Part shown: positions 41,511 through 54,330 of the stretch, piece after piece | How positions within the stretch are numbered: the first letter of the stretch is position 1 | Layout of the letters: every line of letters starts with the position of its first letter | Origin: Lepidurus packardi | Taxonomy: Eukaryota; Arthropoda; Branchiopoda; Notostraca; Triopsidae | Length of the DNA: 64,000 bases | Reading direction: 5' to 3' | Assembly (NCBI GenBank): GCA_023053545.1 | Contig: JAKZAN010000006.1 | Location: 7,637,851 to 7,701,850 of the forward strand | Position numbers and translations under genes: made by a program | Notes under the pieces: generated by a model | Told to the model about the DNA's origin: nothing | Seen by the model: the letters and a program-made list of their open reading frames with translations, nothing else | Database searches by the model: none

Positions 41511-42677
41511 ATGAATACCATAAGTTGCTTTGCAAGAGTAGTTTCCAGAGCTGTGGCAAACGGATTTTATAGTACAACTCAACCTGCCGTTACTGCAGCT
41601 TCGCAGACTTCCCCAGGGACACGCGACTCAGATTCGACGTCCAATGAAGAGGTTCAACTACCTTATTTTGTTTCAGCAGTTTCTGGTTTTTCAAAGGACT
41701 TTCAATCAAGTCTTAAGAAGAAACAATTTGGAGATGATGCCTGGCTGGTGTCCAGATTAAAAAACGCTGATGTCCTGGGTAAAAATTGTACACTATTACT
41801 TATACACGGCATATTGTTGTCTTTTTTATTAATCTAGTACTATTTAAACTAACAACAGGCGTTGCTGACGGCGTGGGAGGATGGAGGCTATATGGCGTCG
41901 ATCCCGGTGAATTCTCGCGTTCTCTTCTTCGATCAGTAGAGCGGCTTTTGTCAATGGGACATCTCCAAGCTCGCTATCCTGGTGTTCTTCTAGCCTCTGC
42001 TTTCAAAGAGTTGTTACACTCGAAACGACCGATTACGGGAAGTAGTACGGCATGCCTTGTTATCTTATCCCGCGAGGATGCAAAGCTATACACAGCAAAC
42101 ATTGGTATTCCCTGCCATGCAAGCCACTTTATCTTGTTTACAGTAAAAACTGGTTCTCGTTAGGTGATTCCGGGTTCCTTATAGTCCGAAAAGGGGCCGT
42201 CGTGCATCGTTCACAAGAGCAACAACACTATTTTAACACACCTTATCAGTTAGCTGTACCTCCTCCTAGCCAGACTGGCATGGTACTATCTGATAGTCCC
42301 GAATCTGCTGATCAATCCGAGTTTGCAGTCGAAGACGGGGACGTCATCCTCTTAGCCACTGATGGCGTTTTTGACAACGTACCCCAGCCTCTTCTCATCA
42401 AGGAGATGAACAAGTTGAAAGGTGTCAAAGATCCCTTATCTGTACAAGAGGCGGCGGATGCGATTGCTTTAATGGCACGCTCCTTAGCCCTCGACCCCAA
42501 CTTTTTTTCGCCTTTTGCACGCGCGGCAAGGCAGAACGGAATAGACGCAATGGGTTAGTAGAAGATTTACAATAATATTCAGAAAAATTATAAACTAAAT
42601 TATGGTTTTATTCTTTGAAAGGAGGGAAGCCAGACGATATAACAGTTCTATTAGCCACGGTGGCTTTCTCAGTATGA
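41511..42677 (+). CDS. PPTC7: PPTC7, mitochondrial PP2C-type protein phosphatase
   Basis: A metal-dependent Ser/Thr phosphatase of the mitochondrial matrix and outer membrane, linked to coenzyme Q synthesis and mitophagy control. Exons are 41511-41778, 41859-42104, 42164-42553 and 42622-42677, giving 319 residues. The N-terminus is basic and Ser/Ala-rich without acids (ISCFARVVSRAVANGF), a good targeting peptide. Metal-site motifs FGDDAW, VADGVGGW, ATDGVFDN and GKPDDITVL are intact, and QQHYFNTPYQLAVPPP is a family signature. It is divergent from the PET100 transcript with about 140 bp between, so a shared promoter is likely. Confidence 0.95.
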
Positions 42678-43245
42678 AGAAGAGCGTCAATACTTAGTCG
42701 TCCTAGCCGTTTTATACTATTTTGCATATAGTGCGTTGTAAATATTCCGTAGTCATCTCAAGGTCAGAAATTATGTTGGAAACTTACGTTTAAATCGATG
42801 GCACAGTCTTTCTTCTGTTTTTAGATAGTAGCCTATCATTAGGAAATGCCCTCAGCGGCGTTGCATTGAAATTGCCTGCAATAACCTCTCCCCCGAAAAT
42901 CAAATATCAAAAGAACCTTGTTTCACTTTGGTTATTATCCGATTTTTCATTGCTGGATTCCCCACTTTTAAAAGTACTCCGTCTTATTGTATCGGTGCGC
43001 CAGTATTGCGCTACTGGCCGGTGATTAGTATTGCATTAAGTTAGTCATTATAAGGTCTGGCAGTGAGCGAAACACTTCGGCCTTGTAGGTTACTGACTTG
43101 CTCGCTTGGTCGAGGTGTAATTATGATGTATACATGGAGAAACATGAAGAAACAACAAGAACTTTTAAGTGTACCATTTAGCGATCAGAAAAGGCATTTT
43201 ACTTAGCTTTCACGTGTACAGTCGTAGTTCATAGCTTTACAATTA
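42678..43245. other. PPTC7-PPAN spacer
   Basis: 568 bp between convergent genes. It shows a small GC-rich hairpin near 43003-43020 and no coding sequence. Confidence 0.5.
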
Positions 43246-45227
43246 TCATTTTCGCGTTTTCTTTTTGAATTTGTCCTTTGACTTGTTCCCAGGTCCCCCT
43301 TTCCTTCCTGTCTTAAACTTGGGTGCCCCTGCACGGTCATCCCGTTTGTTGAATTTACCCTTACCCCCAAAATCTTTCCCTCCACTATTTTCACCGCGTT
43401 TGTTAAATTTGCCCTTACGTCCAGCGTCTTTTGCTCCATCGTTTTCACGTTTGTTGAATTTCCCCTTCCCTCCGAAATCCTTCCTGTTTGTTTTCGTGTT
43501 ATTGTCTCGCTCTTCAAAGCGAGCTTTTTTGAATGGTTTTCCAGCTCCTGCTTCAGACTTATTGCCGTCAGTCGGTTTGCGTTTTGTACCAGGGACTCGT
43601 TTCTCAAACAAGCCTACGAATATTTAGTTTAAACAAAGAAGTTAGAAAACATTTAAATTTAAAAGAAAAATATGTACCTTCATCAGGCTTTTGTCCAACT
43701 TCTTTAGCGTACCACTCTTCATCGTCATCTTCGTCTTGCTCTTCATTACCCTCTTTGCTCTCTTTAATCAAATTGTAACGGCGTTTAGAAATTTCAGCAG
43801 CTTTGGCATGTTGACTTTCTTTCTCTTCTTGCTTCTTTTTAAGATGCGCCTCTTGAATTTTCCGCGCCCGGTCAATTTCGCGCCTAAATATGACGTCATG
43901 AGTCCATATGTGACTTGCTAAACCAACAAGACTAGTTCTTACTTGCGTTGTTCGCGCCTCAGACGGATTAATTTCTTCTGAGCTTCTGTTTTTTGAATGA
44001 ACTGATGGTAGAGAACTTCGCCATCCAACAAATCTTCCTCGATCTTAATCAACTGTGACAAATGTAACCAAAAACTTAGCGCGTGATGGTGCTAGTGTTA
44101 ACATTCTGGTATGTGCCAGTGTTATTTTCAGTTCACGAACCTGTAAAGTCATTCTGGGACCTAGTTCTATCATTTTGATGGATGATTGAAGCCCAGCTTG
44201 GTTTCCTCTACTTGCAAGTTTTTGTGGCAGAACTACATTACTGGCAGGATCGTCCTCGCCTTCACTTTCGGACATTTGGCCAGCACTGCAATGCATCAAA
44301 CAAGGTAGGATATTTTTTTATTTTTTGTTTTTAACACAAACTCGCTCTAAGCTTTTAGAATTGATATCTATAAGTCTCACTTACTTTTCCATAAACTCAG
44401 TTATGTCATTGAAACGAGATAGATCTGGCACTTTGGTTTGAACCAGTTTTTTGACAGCCTTAGAAATTCCTATTGGCTTGACTTTGATTGAATAGTGTCG
44501 GAATTCTACCGTTTGGTTGGCTGAGTCGTACGTAAAGAGCACACAACGTCTAATAGTACTCAATTTGACTTTAGCTACATTGATGGAGGGAAACATGTTC
44601 TGGAACATGGACGCCATCAATTTCATTTGCATGCCTTCGCCCGAAAAGTTATTCAGGACCACTAAAGGCCGAGTTTTGAATTGTAAATCGTAAGTGTTCT
44701 GCCTTTTTTGAGCCGAAATTACGTCACGAGATAAGCAGTATTGCATCACGCGGAAAGTAAGAGTTGGTCCGTGTGGAAAACGTGCTAAACGCAGGTAGGG
44801 GCTAATTTCTGACCGAGAAAAGACACAAAAATGCGTCACGTGTAGCATCCCTGCTACTGCAGCGTAATCTTTTAGGGTCGTCCTCTCTTGAATCTATAAT
44901 AAAATAGAACTTGAGTTAGTCTTTCTTTAATAACAACCTTAGATGCTCGAAAACCTTCAAACTGGACGCTGTATTGGGTTCCATAACTTTACGGAAGTCT
45001 TTCATTAGTTCTTCCAGGTAATGTCCGACTGTTCCTCTGTAAATTACAATGGAATGTGGGGCATTTTTCACCTCGTCTGGTTCATCTTGTTGTCTGGTAG
45101 CAGTTACATTTTTCTACACCACCAAAAAAGTTGTAAATTCTTATTAAAAACCAAAATACGCAAGCAAAACATTATTAGGAGCCGTTTATATACTTACAGC
45201 CTTCTTTGCTTTCTTGTGCTTGCCCAT
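43246..45227 (-). CDS. PPAN: PPAN / Peter Pan (SSF1), ribosome biogenesis factor
   Basis: A nucleolar Brix-domain protein required for 27S pre-rRNA processing and 60S subunit assembly. Exons (minus) are 45227-45198, 45113-44955, 44893-44385, 44285-44141, 44052-43943, 43883-43678 and 43613-43246, giving 508 residues. Brix-domain matches include DFRKVMEPNTASSL, LKDYAAVAG, THFCVFS, FPHGPTLTFRV, MQMKLMASMFQNMFPSINV and FRHYSIKV, then MIELGPRMTLQ. The C-terminal exon is low-complexity with repeats of GKGKFNKR separated by acidic or glycine stretches, ending KDKFKKKTRK. The second donor (GTTTTC at 44954) is unusual; the join is supported by the family alignment across it. Confidence 0.94.
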
Positions 45228-47060
45228 TGTAAAGTTTTAATTAACGAAATAATGCCAAAACCTCAAAAACTTCTTCTTGAACACGTGCTCCGCTGTAAGA
45301 CTAAATCCCGAACGTTTTCATTAGAGGAGGGGCCAATTGTTTCGGAATGTCGTCTATAGATGCCGCTAAGGGCTTCAAAGCACATAAATTATGTTCTGAC
45401 CCTTACTGCCTGTAACAGATAAAATGTGGGAAAAACCCTTGCTGTTCGTAAGCTTATCATCTCGCAAAAATATCTTTCTCTATAAAATCAAACATTGACA
45501 ACGTCAACGGTTTGTTTTGCTTCCTTATTTGGGTTCTAAAGTTGAGGTCCCAAGTGCGTTCGTTCTCTCTTTCTCGCTTTTTCACAAGGCCGCTGCCGCG
45601 TCTCTTCGACCTTACGATAACTGAGCTCGGAAAAAGTCTTTGAGTGATAGACAGCACGTCGCCTGTAAGTTTTGATGTCTCATAGTCGAAGTATTCTGGC
45701 CAACATGAGAAGCCTTAGTGTAGGGTCTCCTTGGATGTAAACGTCTTCTCAAGTCGCAATCCCCCAAACTCCAATTATAAAAGAAAGGCCTGCTTTAAGC
45801 AGTGAAGCCTGGTATGGAGAATCCTTCTGACAGCTGAAAAGGAGACTAGATGAAGTGTGTAGGACTGGCTCAAATCGAGTTACAAGGTGAAGGGTTATGG
45901 ATTTGGGTCCCTTGTACGGACGACTTGGATTATTCGTCATATATGACACGACCAGCGTAGCAGCAAGCTTAAAAGGCAAAAATTTAAATGTATATATATA
46001 AGAATAGAAGAACTTGAAAAGAACTTGGATGAACTATATATAAGAATAGAAGAACTTGTCTTATCTTGCAGCATTGAATCCCCACATTCGGCACCAGGAG
46101 ACATAATAGTTCCTAGTTGCTAGCTTAGAGTAATGAAGCGCAGAGGACCGATATCCGTTTGGTCCCCCCCCCCCCCCCTCTTGCTTTGGCTATACACAGT
46201 AGGTCGATAAGCTTCTTCTGCTCTTCTCCCCCCAAAGTTGTCATAAAGCACATGAGGATGACACCCAACAAAAGCGGGACCCTGAATGTCTTGTTTTGTC
46301 TTTTTCGTCGTTTGCTTTTCGCTTTCGGCCTCACTGAGCTCCACGCTTTCTTAAGATCCTTATAAGCAAATTGATGGGCCAGAGGGTGCATTATGGGGAC
46401 CTGTCATTCGCATCTAACTCTTGGTTGCGATTTAATCCAAGAGTCCGAGACTTTCGTCTTTTTCCTAGCGAAGATTGTATTACAAATACTAGGGAAATGA
46501 GTGTCTAGTATCGAATGTTGCATCGCAATTACCAGACAAAATTGGGGACGTTCTGGCTCTCTCCAACTAATACCAACGGGCAACGGGTCTGTTTCCCCCT
46601 ACAGATTGCCCCCTTGGTTCTCAGGTAAAAATCTGTGTGACCAGGATGACCGGTTTTCGGGAAGCTAAAAGAACCCGAGCCGACCGAAGAACCGAAGGGA
46701 AACACGTACGGGGAAAAGGTTTTTCGTTCGCTCGTGTCTTCTATGCAAAGATCCTCTCTCTCTCTCTCTCTTCCAGTACGTTGTACGTTCGAAAAGGCTC
46801 TGCTCGAAGGAGTCCAAAGCGAGCGCCAGTCCGTGGGCAACCGTTGACCGTAGTAGACTGTCCCGTACGAAACTCGTGGTTGTTGGATCAATTTTTTTGC
46901 CAAAAATGTGCGCTTGAACAGAAAGTAAACCGAAATCAAATCACGCTCAAATCGTACAACACATTTTACGGGAATTACATTATGATCGTGAGTATGACGA
47001 GCATCACATTAGTGTAAATTACTAGTTTTGAGTTTCCTCTCGACGTTGTTGCATTAAATC
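45228..47060. other. Intergenic between PPAN and the transmembrane collagen
   Basis: 1.8 kb between divergent genes with no coding sequence recognised. It contains a C15 run (46164-46178), a CT microsatellite (about 46754-46771), and two direct copies of a 20-odd-base TATATAAGAATAGAAGAACT sequence near 45997 and 46035. It should hold the collagen promoter and 5' UTR. Confidence 0.5.
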
Positions 47061-47478
47061 ATGGGCGAAGAAAGCAAAGGTTCCTACGAGACCAAAACCC
47101 CTTCATTATCGTCCAGAAACATGTCTAGTTTGTCCAATAAGTTAGACAAAGGCAATGCAATGGACGCAGAAGCCTCTTGCAAAAGTAGTGTCTGCAGGGC
47201 GCGAAAAAAATCATGGTTTCTGCAAGGCATGGTGTGGTGGTTCATGTTATTCGGTTTCAGTGCACTCAGCTCGTTGAATTACTATCGCCATATGGTGCTC
47301 GAAGCGCAAATGTTGCGGTTGACGGCCCAATTGCAGGAAGTTCGTACTGCGGACTATTGGCAACCTTATTGGAATTCCTACATGGACCGGATTGGCGAGT
47401 CGCATGTTCGGAAAGTTCGGCAAGCTATGCCGGTCGGTCAGCAGCAAACGGAACCCAGCGAATGTGGTTGTCCCCCAG
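47061..47478 (+). CDS. First coding exon of a membrane-associated (MACIT) collagen, type XIII/XXIII/XXV-like (partial)
   Basis: 139 codons plus one base, ending at a GTAATT donor. Residues 1-50 are a Ser/Lys-rich cytosolic tail. Residues 52-74 are a hydrophobic helix, which makes it a type II membrane protein. It is followed by YYRHMVLEAQMLRLTAQLQEV, a coiled-coil stretch resembling the segment after the helix in vertebrate collagen XIII. RKVR (117-120) fits a furin site at the place where collagen XIII ectodomains are shed. The exon ends CGCPP plus the first base of a glycine codon, matching the CNCPPGPPG that opens the first collagen repeat in collagen XIII. No Gly-X-Y exon was found downstream, so the first intron would exceed 16.5 kb. 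Confidence 0.75.
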
Positions 47479-47960
47479 GTAATTTTTTTTTCACTGTCGA
47501 ATTTCGACCGCTTATATGTCGGTTTCCGCGACACGCATGCCAAACATGCTAAATCACAAAATCGCATATCTATTACAGTTCACCTTAATTGCTGGGGTAT
47601 TTGAGTCACTGACCCAAAGTTCATTCTGATGCATCGTATTTTTCTTATTTACTTCTTGTAAGTTTGACGTATTTGGCAAACTTGATAAGACATACCAAAG
47701 CGGAAAAAATAAAAAAAAACAACAACAAGAAAACGTAATCTGTGCGGCTTAATAATAGACCGCCGACTCAAGTGGTTTTGTAGAACGTTTTTCTCTAGAG
47801 ACAAAGCTTTCCGCAGCATTACCCTGCCCCAATGACAGACCAGCAATTGAAAGTAGACTGGCTTTGATATGCCTTGGGGCTAATCTGACTTTTAGTTAAT
47901 GTTTCATTCATTTGTAAAGTAAAAAGAGAAAGAAAAGACTAGTTTCGTTTTTTCTGCTTT

Positions 47961-48105
47961 ACTTTTATTTCAGTTTTGTAGTAAAGTTAACGGGCTAAAA
48001 AAACGGTGCAATTATGAACGTGTCAAACGCCAATACTTTTATTTCAGTTGTGTAGTAAACTTAAACGGGCTAAAAAAAAGTTTAATAATGAACGAGCCAA
48101 ACGCT
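47961..48105. repeat. 74-bp tandem duplication
   Basis: Two head-to-tail copies (47961-48031 and 48035-48105) share ACTTTTATTTCAG, GTGTAGTAAA-like sequence, ACGGGCTAAAAAAA and ATGAACG...CAAACGC, with about 15% divergence. Confidence 0.8.
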
Positions 48106-49894
48106 GAGTTGGAGCCTCGGAAAGAAAATAGCTTTGGTTATTTTTCACTTTTTTTTTGTTGCAATCACGTCGCTGTGAGATTACGGATTACCTTGCACTT
48201 GGCCGGCGCGATGATAATGTGCCTTCAAAACGCGGCCAAACAGCTTTCCCAAAGCGCATACCACATGGCTCTCTTTCTTCCTGACTTTTTTCTTCGTTTT
48301 TTTACGAGATTTTTTTGTTTTTAAATAAAAGAAGAAGCATGTGTGTGCGTGATGAGGCATACATAAGCTCCATAGAGTGTCGAGGGCTGAAACAAGCTAT
48401 TTGGTCTTATTAAGGGTGGAGAGTAGAAATGGGAAGGAATAAAAAAACGAGAGTCAAACGCTTTAAAAGCGTGATGGAGGTGGACAGGTGAAGCATGAGG
48501 AAATATAAAACTTTGCTAAGGATTTTATCTCTCCTTCTTCCCCTCACTGGCCCTTTCCGAGATAATTCATATGGATAGCAACGTCCGTGTATGTATGTAT
48601 ACGTATCCAGAGCGTCTTTATGCTTCGAGGACGTCAAAAATCCCGGCTTCCCAAATTGCTCCACTGATCCTTAGCAAGGTATTCCTCGTAAATTATACAC
48701 TTAACTTTCTTCGTTTTTTCCTTCTTTTTATTATTTTATTTTCTCTTGCTGTATGTCTCTTTGGAGGCTGTGATGTGTTTTGAAAGACTAGAGTAAATGT
48801 TCTCGTTCTTTGGAAATTTGTGTGCTCAGGTGGAAATCAGAAAAACCTCTTTCCCCACCAAAAAGCTTGAAATGAGACACTCGCCTCGCTAATGAACCCG
48901 AACCCGTTAATGGGTTTATCTGGGTCCTGGAACCCTGAAATTCCCGAAAGGATGACCATATAGACTCAATCTATATAGTATTTTTCCGTGTATAAGGTTT
49001 CTGTGTCATCAATTTCAGGTTCTGTTTGATATAGACCTCCTTTTCTTATCTGTAGAAGGGAAAATTGAAATTGGAAACTTGAGGCTTGGTTTAAGGAAAA
49101 CTACCCGAGAAAATAGGCATTCTTGTAGTGTTTGAGGAGTGTTATGGTCACTGTAGTATATTATTTACATTATTCCATCGTACATTGTGGAAGGAAGAGA
49201 TACACACGAGATGACATCCTTTGAACACAAGCATCTCGGTAAAATGGAGGAGAAGAAGAGTTGGGGATCGCGTGAGAGCACGAGTGGAAGAATCTTGACA
49301 GGTTTGCGCTGGCCTAATGGGCGGGAAGTTCTGGATGCTAATAGCTAGGCGGTGTTGGCAAACTTGGGGTCAGATAAGGAGTAACTTGGGAGTAGAAAGA
49401 GGCTTTTGGGTTCAAAAGATATCTTTTCTGGAGTTGACTTTTACTTTAAATCCATTGATCTCCTTTTGGTGTCCTTTGGGAGAAAGATCAACGCCTTAAA
49501 CTGCTGACCGGAAAAAAATGTGACTTTTTTTTCTCTCTTGCGACATTCCGAAAGTTTTTTTTCCTAAGTGGTTTGCGTAAATTCAATCCTTTTTTTCTGT
49601 GACATCTGGAAGAAAGTGATGGTCTTGTGTGAAAAACTGGGACTGCTGAACAAACTCCAAGAGCTGAAATAGATGCCGAAACGATAACCCGAGATAAAAC
49701 TAATTTTGTAAAGTTTGCGCGAGGGAAAGAACGTTAAGTCTATGCTGCGTTGAAACAGTAAAACTGAGCAATAACCACCAAACAAACATTGCCTGAAAAA
49801 ACAGCGAAAAATCGAGTTTCTAGTCGTATGTTTCTTTTTATCATGCGCCAGGTCGTTATTAAGCTATTAAAGAAAGAAATTTTCACAAAAACTT

Positions 49895-50300
49895 GAGTCA
49901 CGTAACTCTTTGAAGTCACAGAGGTGTTCGTACGCCCAGTTGACACTCGAGAGCTTTGTTTACAGTCGAAAGCAAGAAAAGAGTCACCATCGCAACAAGC
50001 CCCGTAAGGCATACCATGACACTTATGACGTCATCAAACCTTTTCATGCGAACAATTCGTGAAAATTCATTTTAAAAATGCATAAAAAAAATTCGTATTG
50101 AGTCACGTGTCTCTGACGTCGCAGAGCTGTTCGTACGCCCAATAGGTACTCGAGAGCTTTACTTACAGTCTCAAGTAAGGAAAGATTCAATAACCATAGC
50201 AACAAGCGCCGTAGAGCATGCCGCAACACTTTTGTGACGTCATCAAACCTTTTCGTGATATTATCTCGTGTAAATTCATTAAAAAAAAATAAAAAAAAGT
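49895..50300. repeat. Tandem duplication of a roughly 205-bp unit with CRE palindromes
   Basis: Copy 1 (49895-50099) and copy 2 (50100-50300) both begin GAGTCACGT. They share GTTCGTACGCCCA, ACTCGAGAGCTTT, CCAT-GCAACAAGC and TGACGTCATCAAACCTTTTC in the same order. Each copy has a perfect CRE (50026-50033 and 50235-50242). No reading frame is conserved. Confidence 0.85.
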
Positions 50301-53300
50301 GTCATAAAAATTCGAAAAATTTCACAAAAATAAAGAATCATGATACATTCGAAAAGGTTAATATTTTTTTAAATCTTAAAAAATGGGGATAAAGTCTTTC
50401 GTTCTTTGAAGAATGGAACTGCAAGAATCCGTGTAATTTTGATGGCTAAGACAAATCAAGCGTGGAATAAATGGAGTGTAAGGTATACGAGGTCACTGGC
50501 GTTGTTGGGCTTACGCATGCAAAAAGCCAATGGCACTCACACGTTGGGTTGTCATCGCCAAGTTGGCTATTAACACCCTCCTCGAAAACTATGCGTCGTT
50601 TATCACGTCTTTAGAACATGGTAATTCCGCACCACTATCGTTAAAAACGCATTACGGCAGTCGAACGTAGTCAATTTTTCTAAATATTTTTCCCCCTTCA
50701 AGCTTAGAGTCTTAATTTTTCTTTTTTTTTAGCGTTTATGAACCGAATTTGACCCTTAGGGCTCTTCTATTTATATTCCCCCGAAGAAAAATGCGATGGA
50801 TAATTACAAGCAGGACCAGGCACCGATGTCTGTTTGAATGGTTGTTTATGAATCGAAGTAATCGTAGCTGACATTGTTATTAGGCAATCCACACGTAAAA
50901 GCCTTTTATTTATTTTCTTATTTATTTATTATTCCGCTTTAACGAAAGTTAATAGCCCAGGTTCATGGTAATGAACTACTAAGGGCGTTTTTTTCATTGC
51001 CTTTCGGGAATGCCCAATGCCAAACCCCGTGGCAGAGACAAGGAATGGAATGTTTGATTAGAAACGGAGTTTGACGTCCGTTTTGTAGACTAGGAATAGT
51101 TATGGAAGCTTTTTTTGACGTGCGAAAAGCCAGAACGTTGAGCCAGTTTTGCTCCGAGTTCAAGGCGTATAGTTTTTACCTGTTCTGTATTCTATAGCAG
51201 CGCCTTGTATACAGGTGTGAATGGTTAATGGTCGTTGTTCACTTGGGCCAAGGCCTGAGCCATCTTTCTTCAAGATTGGCATCGCTGATGTTGCCCGCTT
51301 GGCCACAGCGTCACAATGTACGCATAAAGGACGTATACGTATATATTTTTATTGCAATAGTTGGACTTTGAACTGTTGTTTGAGGTTGGAGCATTTTGCC
51401 CAGCTAGAAACACATTAGAGCACACAATTTGAGGTGATTTGGGCCTCCCAGAGAATGCCTGGTAATACCATACCTTTTATTGTAATGACGTCAGATTTAC
51501 TGGGAAGAAATCCCCCGCAACGGCTTCCTTTGCATAACAATGCGTAAAGGCACATTACACTATACGTACGTTCATTTCGTGGCTATGCAAAAGGAACGCC
51601 GCCTTTTGCTTCTTTTTGTTTGGACCTGAATCCTTATTGATGAATCCTTATTATTGCGTTGGAGGATTTGTATATCCAGCTCGTGATTGGCTTTTGACCC
51701 CGAATTGTCTGAAAGCACCAAACCCTATAGTTGTTCAGCAATTTTCGATCTCTCACATTAGTTTCTTTTTTTGGCGCGTTTTTCAATATATTTTTTTATT
51801 TTATTTTTTTGCAAGGGGAAAGAAGGCCATAAAGTCGTGATCTGACTAATGGCTGTGTGAACATTATCTTTTTAAACAGGTGGGAAGCAATTCACTGTCG
51901 AAAGAAGCATTCTTACGAAAGCAACAATTAACCTTCCAGCGCCGTTTCTTAACCTTCCAGCGCCTTTTTTTGTGAATCGGAACTTCCAGGCCACTTTTTT
52001 CTTTCCATATGTGGTTTCCATATATACAATGGCTTGCTTAATGTTATCCCACGACTTTTGCGCCTCTGCATTATTGTAAGCAGCTAAATGGATGTCAGGC
52101 GAGGGCATGTATGCTTATGGGGGTACGGGTGGAAGGTAGCGTAGTGTGCGACTTTAAAAAAAGAAAAAAATCTTACGAGGACCGTGTAACGTGTTACATG
52201 TCATTACGTCCAGGATTGGAATAGGTGACAGCAGGTCGATGGGAAAAACGCGGGTTGTGGTTCTGTTGATGGCATTGCTCTGTTATTCCGAGTTTTCCCC
52301 ACTGCACTTGCTCTTGATGGTCTCTTGGTGCAGACCACAGTGACGTTTACGACCCAACCACGGCAGTGCGGCTTAGATGTGTCTCGGAGCTCTGCAGATT
52401 CCTCCGACCCCTTTTACCCTCGTTAGACTTGTGAACTTCACTTTTGTGCAGATTGGACTCGACTTGGAAAAGGTTTTTGCTTCCCAAAGCTCGCACAGGC
52501 TTTTTTGGAAGAAAATCGAGGTCGTTTTCTAGAGCAAAACCTTGCTTATCTTACATGACATGAGGTTAAAACTCTCTGCTTGTATTTTTTGTAACTTTTT
52601 TTTTGCAAGCAAAACTTTTCATTTTCGTTTTTAGCCCACCCGTACAGCCGTTAACTCGTTTGCAACTTACTTTCCTAGATACCTTTTTTGTTTTAAAAAA
52701 ATAATAATAAAAAATAAGTTGAACCAGGTCTCGCTTACGAATGTGTAGAAATTAGATTTCATCTATATTAGGCCGGTGGTTTTCAACATGTTTTTCCCGA
52801 GTTGTAACATGTATTAATTACGCTGGGGTACATCGTTGATACTTGAGACACAAACATGGTCTTGGAGTCACACAACAAGGCCTTTTTTTGCGCCTTTTTT
52901 ACACTTTTTTTTAACACTTTTTTACACTTTTTTTTTTCAATAGGGGCAACTTGGAGCCTAACAAGAAAATCCACAAGGTGAACCGGGCCCTTACGACAAT
53001 TAAAGTCATTGTGCTCACAGCTTTTCAGCTTGTCGATTGTTCGGTTTCGGCTTTATCCCCTTCACAATGATAGGTTCTTTTTCTTTATTTTGTTTCTGAA
53101 TTTATAGACTCGTTTGGTGGGTTACTCGCTTTGGATTTCGATTTCATTTTAATATAATAGACGGAAAAAATAGCTAACGCCATCAGCTATCCATAGACAT
53201 AGGGCCTTGGGATGTCGACGAGAGTCGATAAAAGCGGGTTTTCTGGTCATCTCTTATAATGCGATTGTGAAAACGTGAAAGGTCGGCAAACCACGTTATG

Positions 53301-53779
53301 GAGCAGCCTCTCTCGCTCCCTGTCATGCGCCACAGCAAGAGGCATCGTAGCTCGTCGGAATACCTCTTTGGTCAGCATCAGAATCACCGGGACGTGCGTG
53401 AGTCGGAGCAGAGAAAAGCAAGGGATCCGAAAAAACGCTCAACCATGTAGGCGACTAATTAGTCGGTTGCTGGACTTGCTGTCTACTACAGCAAAGACTT
53501 ATTTCCCGCCATTTTTTGCCCCTCTTTTTTTGCCTCCTTTCCCGTAAGACTTGTTTTTGTCTTATTATTAACGTATACCTTAACTTTTACCTCCCTGACT
53601 GCTTGTCACTCAACACGTTTTGCGTCATTCAGAAATGAAAAATAAAGTCGTCCAGAGTTGGCAAACGCTGAGCAGATGACGAAAGTTGGCAAATGAGCCG
53701 CGACTTGTCGGGATCACAATTGTGTTTAGCTGATGTCAATACAGCGACAAGAGAAGGGAGTCATGTGCGTTCAAGTAAC

Positions 53780-54330
53780 TGCGTATAAAAAGTAAAAATA
53801 AATATCAGAACCTAAATTACTAGAAATAAATCTCGAAAAAGTTATGAAAATACTAGAAATAATTACGAAAATACTAGACAATAATTTCAAAAACATTAAA
53901 TAAATACTGCAAGAATCAAAACCAATGTTAAAATACCCCCTTTCTTCCAATTCATTATTAAGTTTTTAAAGAATATGTCATGTAAATAATTGACAAATAC
54001 GTAAGTTGGCAACAGGCCTTCAAGCCTGTTCACGCGATTTAAAAAAAATACTAAACGATTATAAAAATATATAAAAAACATTTCTAAAAATAAAATTTAA
54101 TTTAGAAATATAACAAATACTACATAATCAAAATAAGTATAAAAAGGCCAAAAAGTAGTAAACATTTTGTATTAAAATAAGTAAAATAAATTTTTTAGAC
54201 ATATTAGAGATGTTTTCTTGTCATTCAAAATATAAAAGGCAATATTTTTTAGTAATATTTAATAATAAATATTAAGATAAGGAAAATAAATTACTAAACG
54301 TATTGGAGATGATTTTTCGTAATTTAAGAA
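53780..54330. repeat. AT-rich low-complexity block
   Basis: Long runs of A and T with repeated ACTAGAAATAA and AATATT-type words and almost no G or C. No coding sequence. Confidence 0.6.

Noticed and set aside
46164..46178. C15 homopolymer
   Set aside because: Probably a simple-sequence run whose length may be affected by sequencing error.
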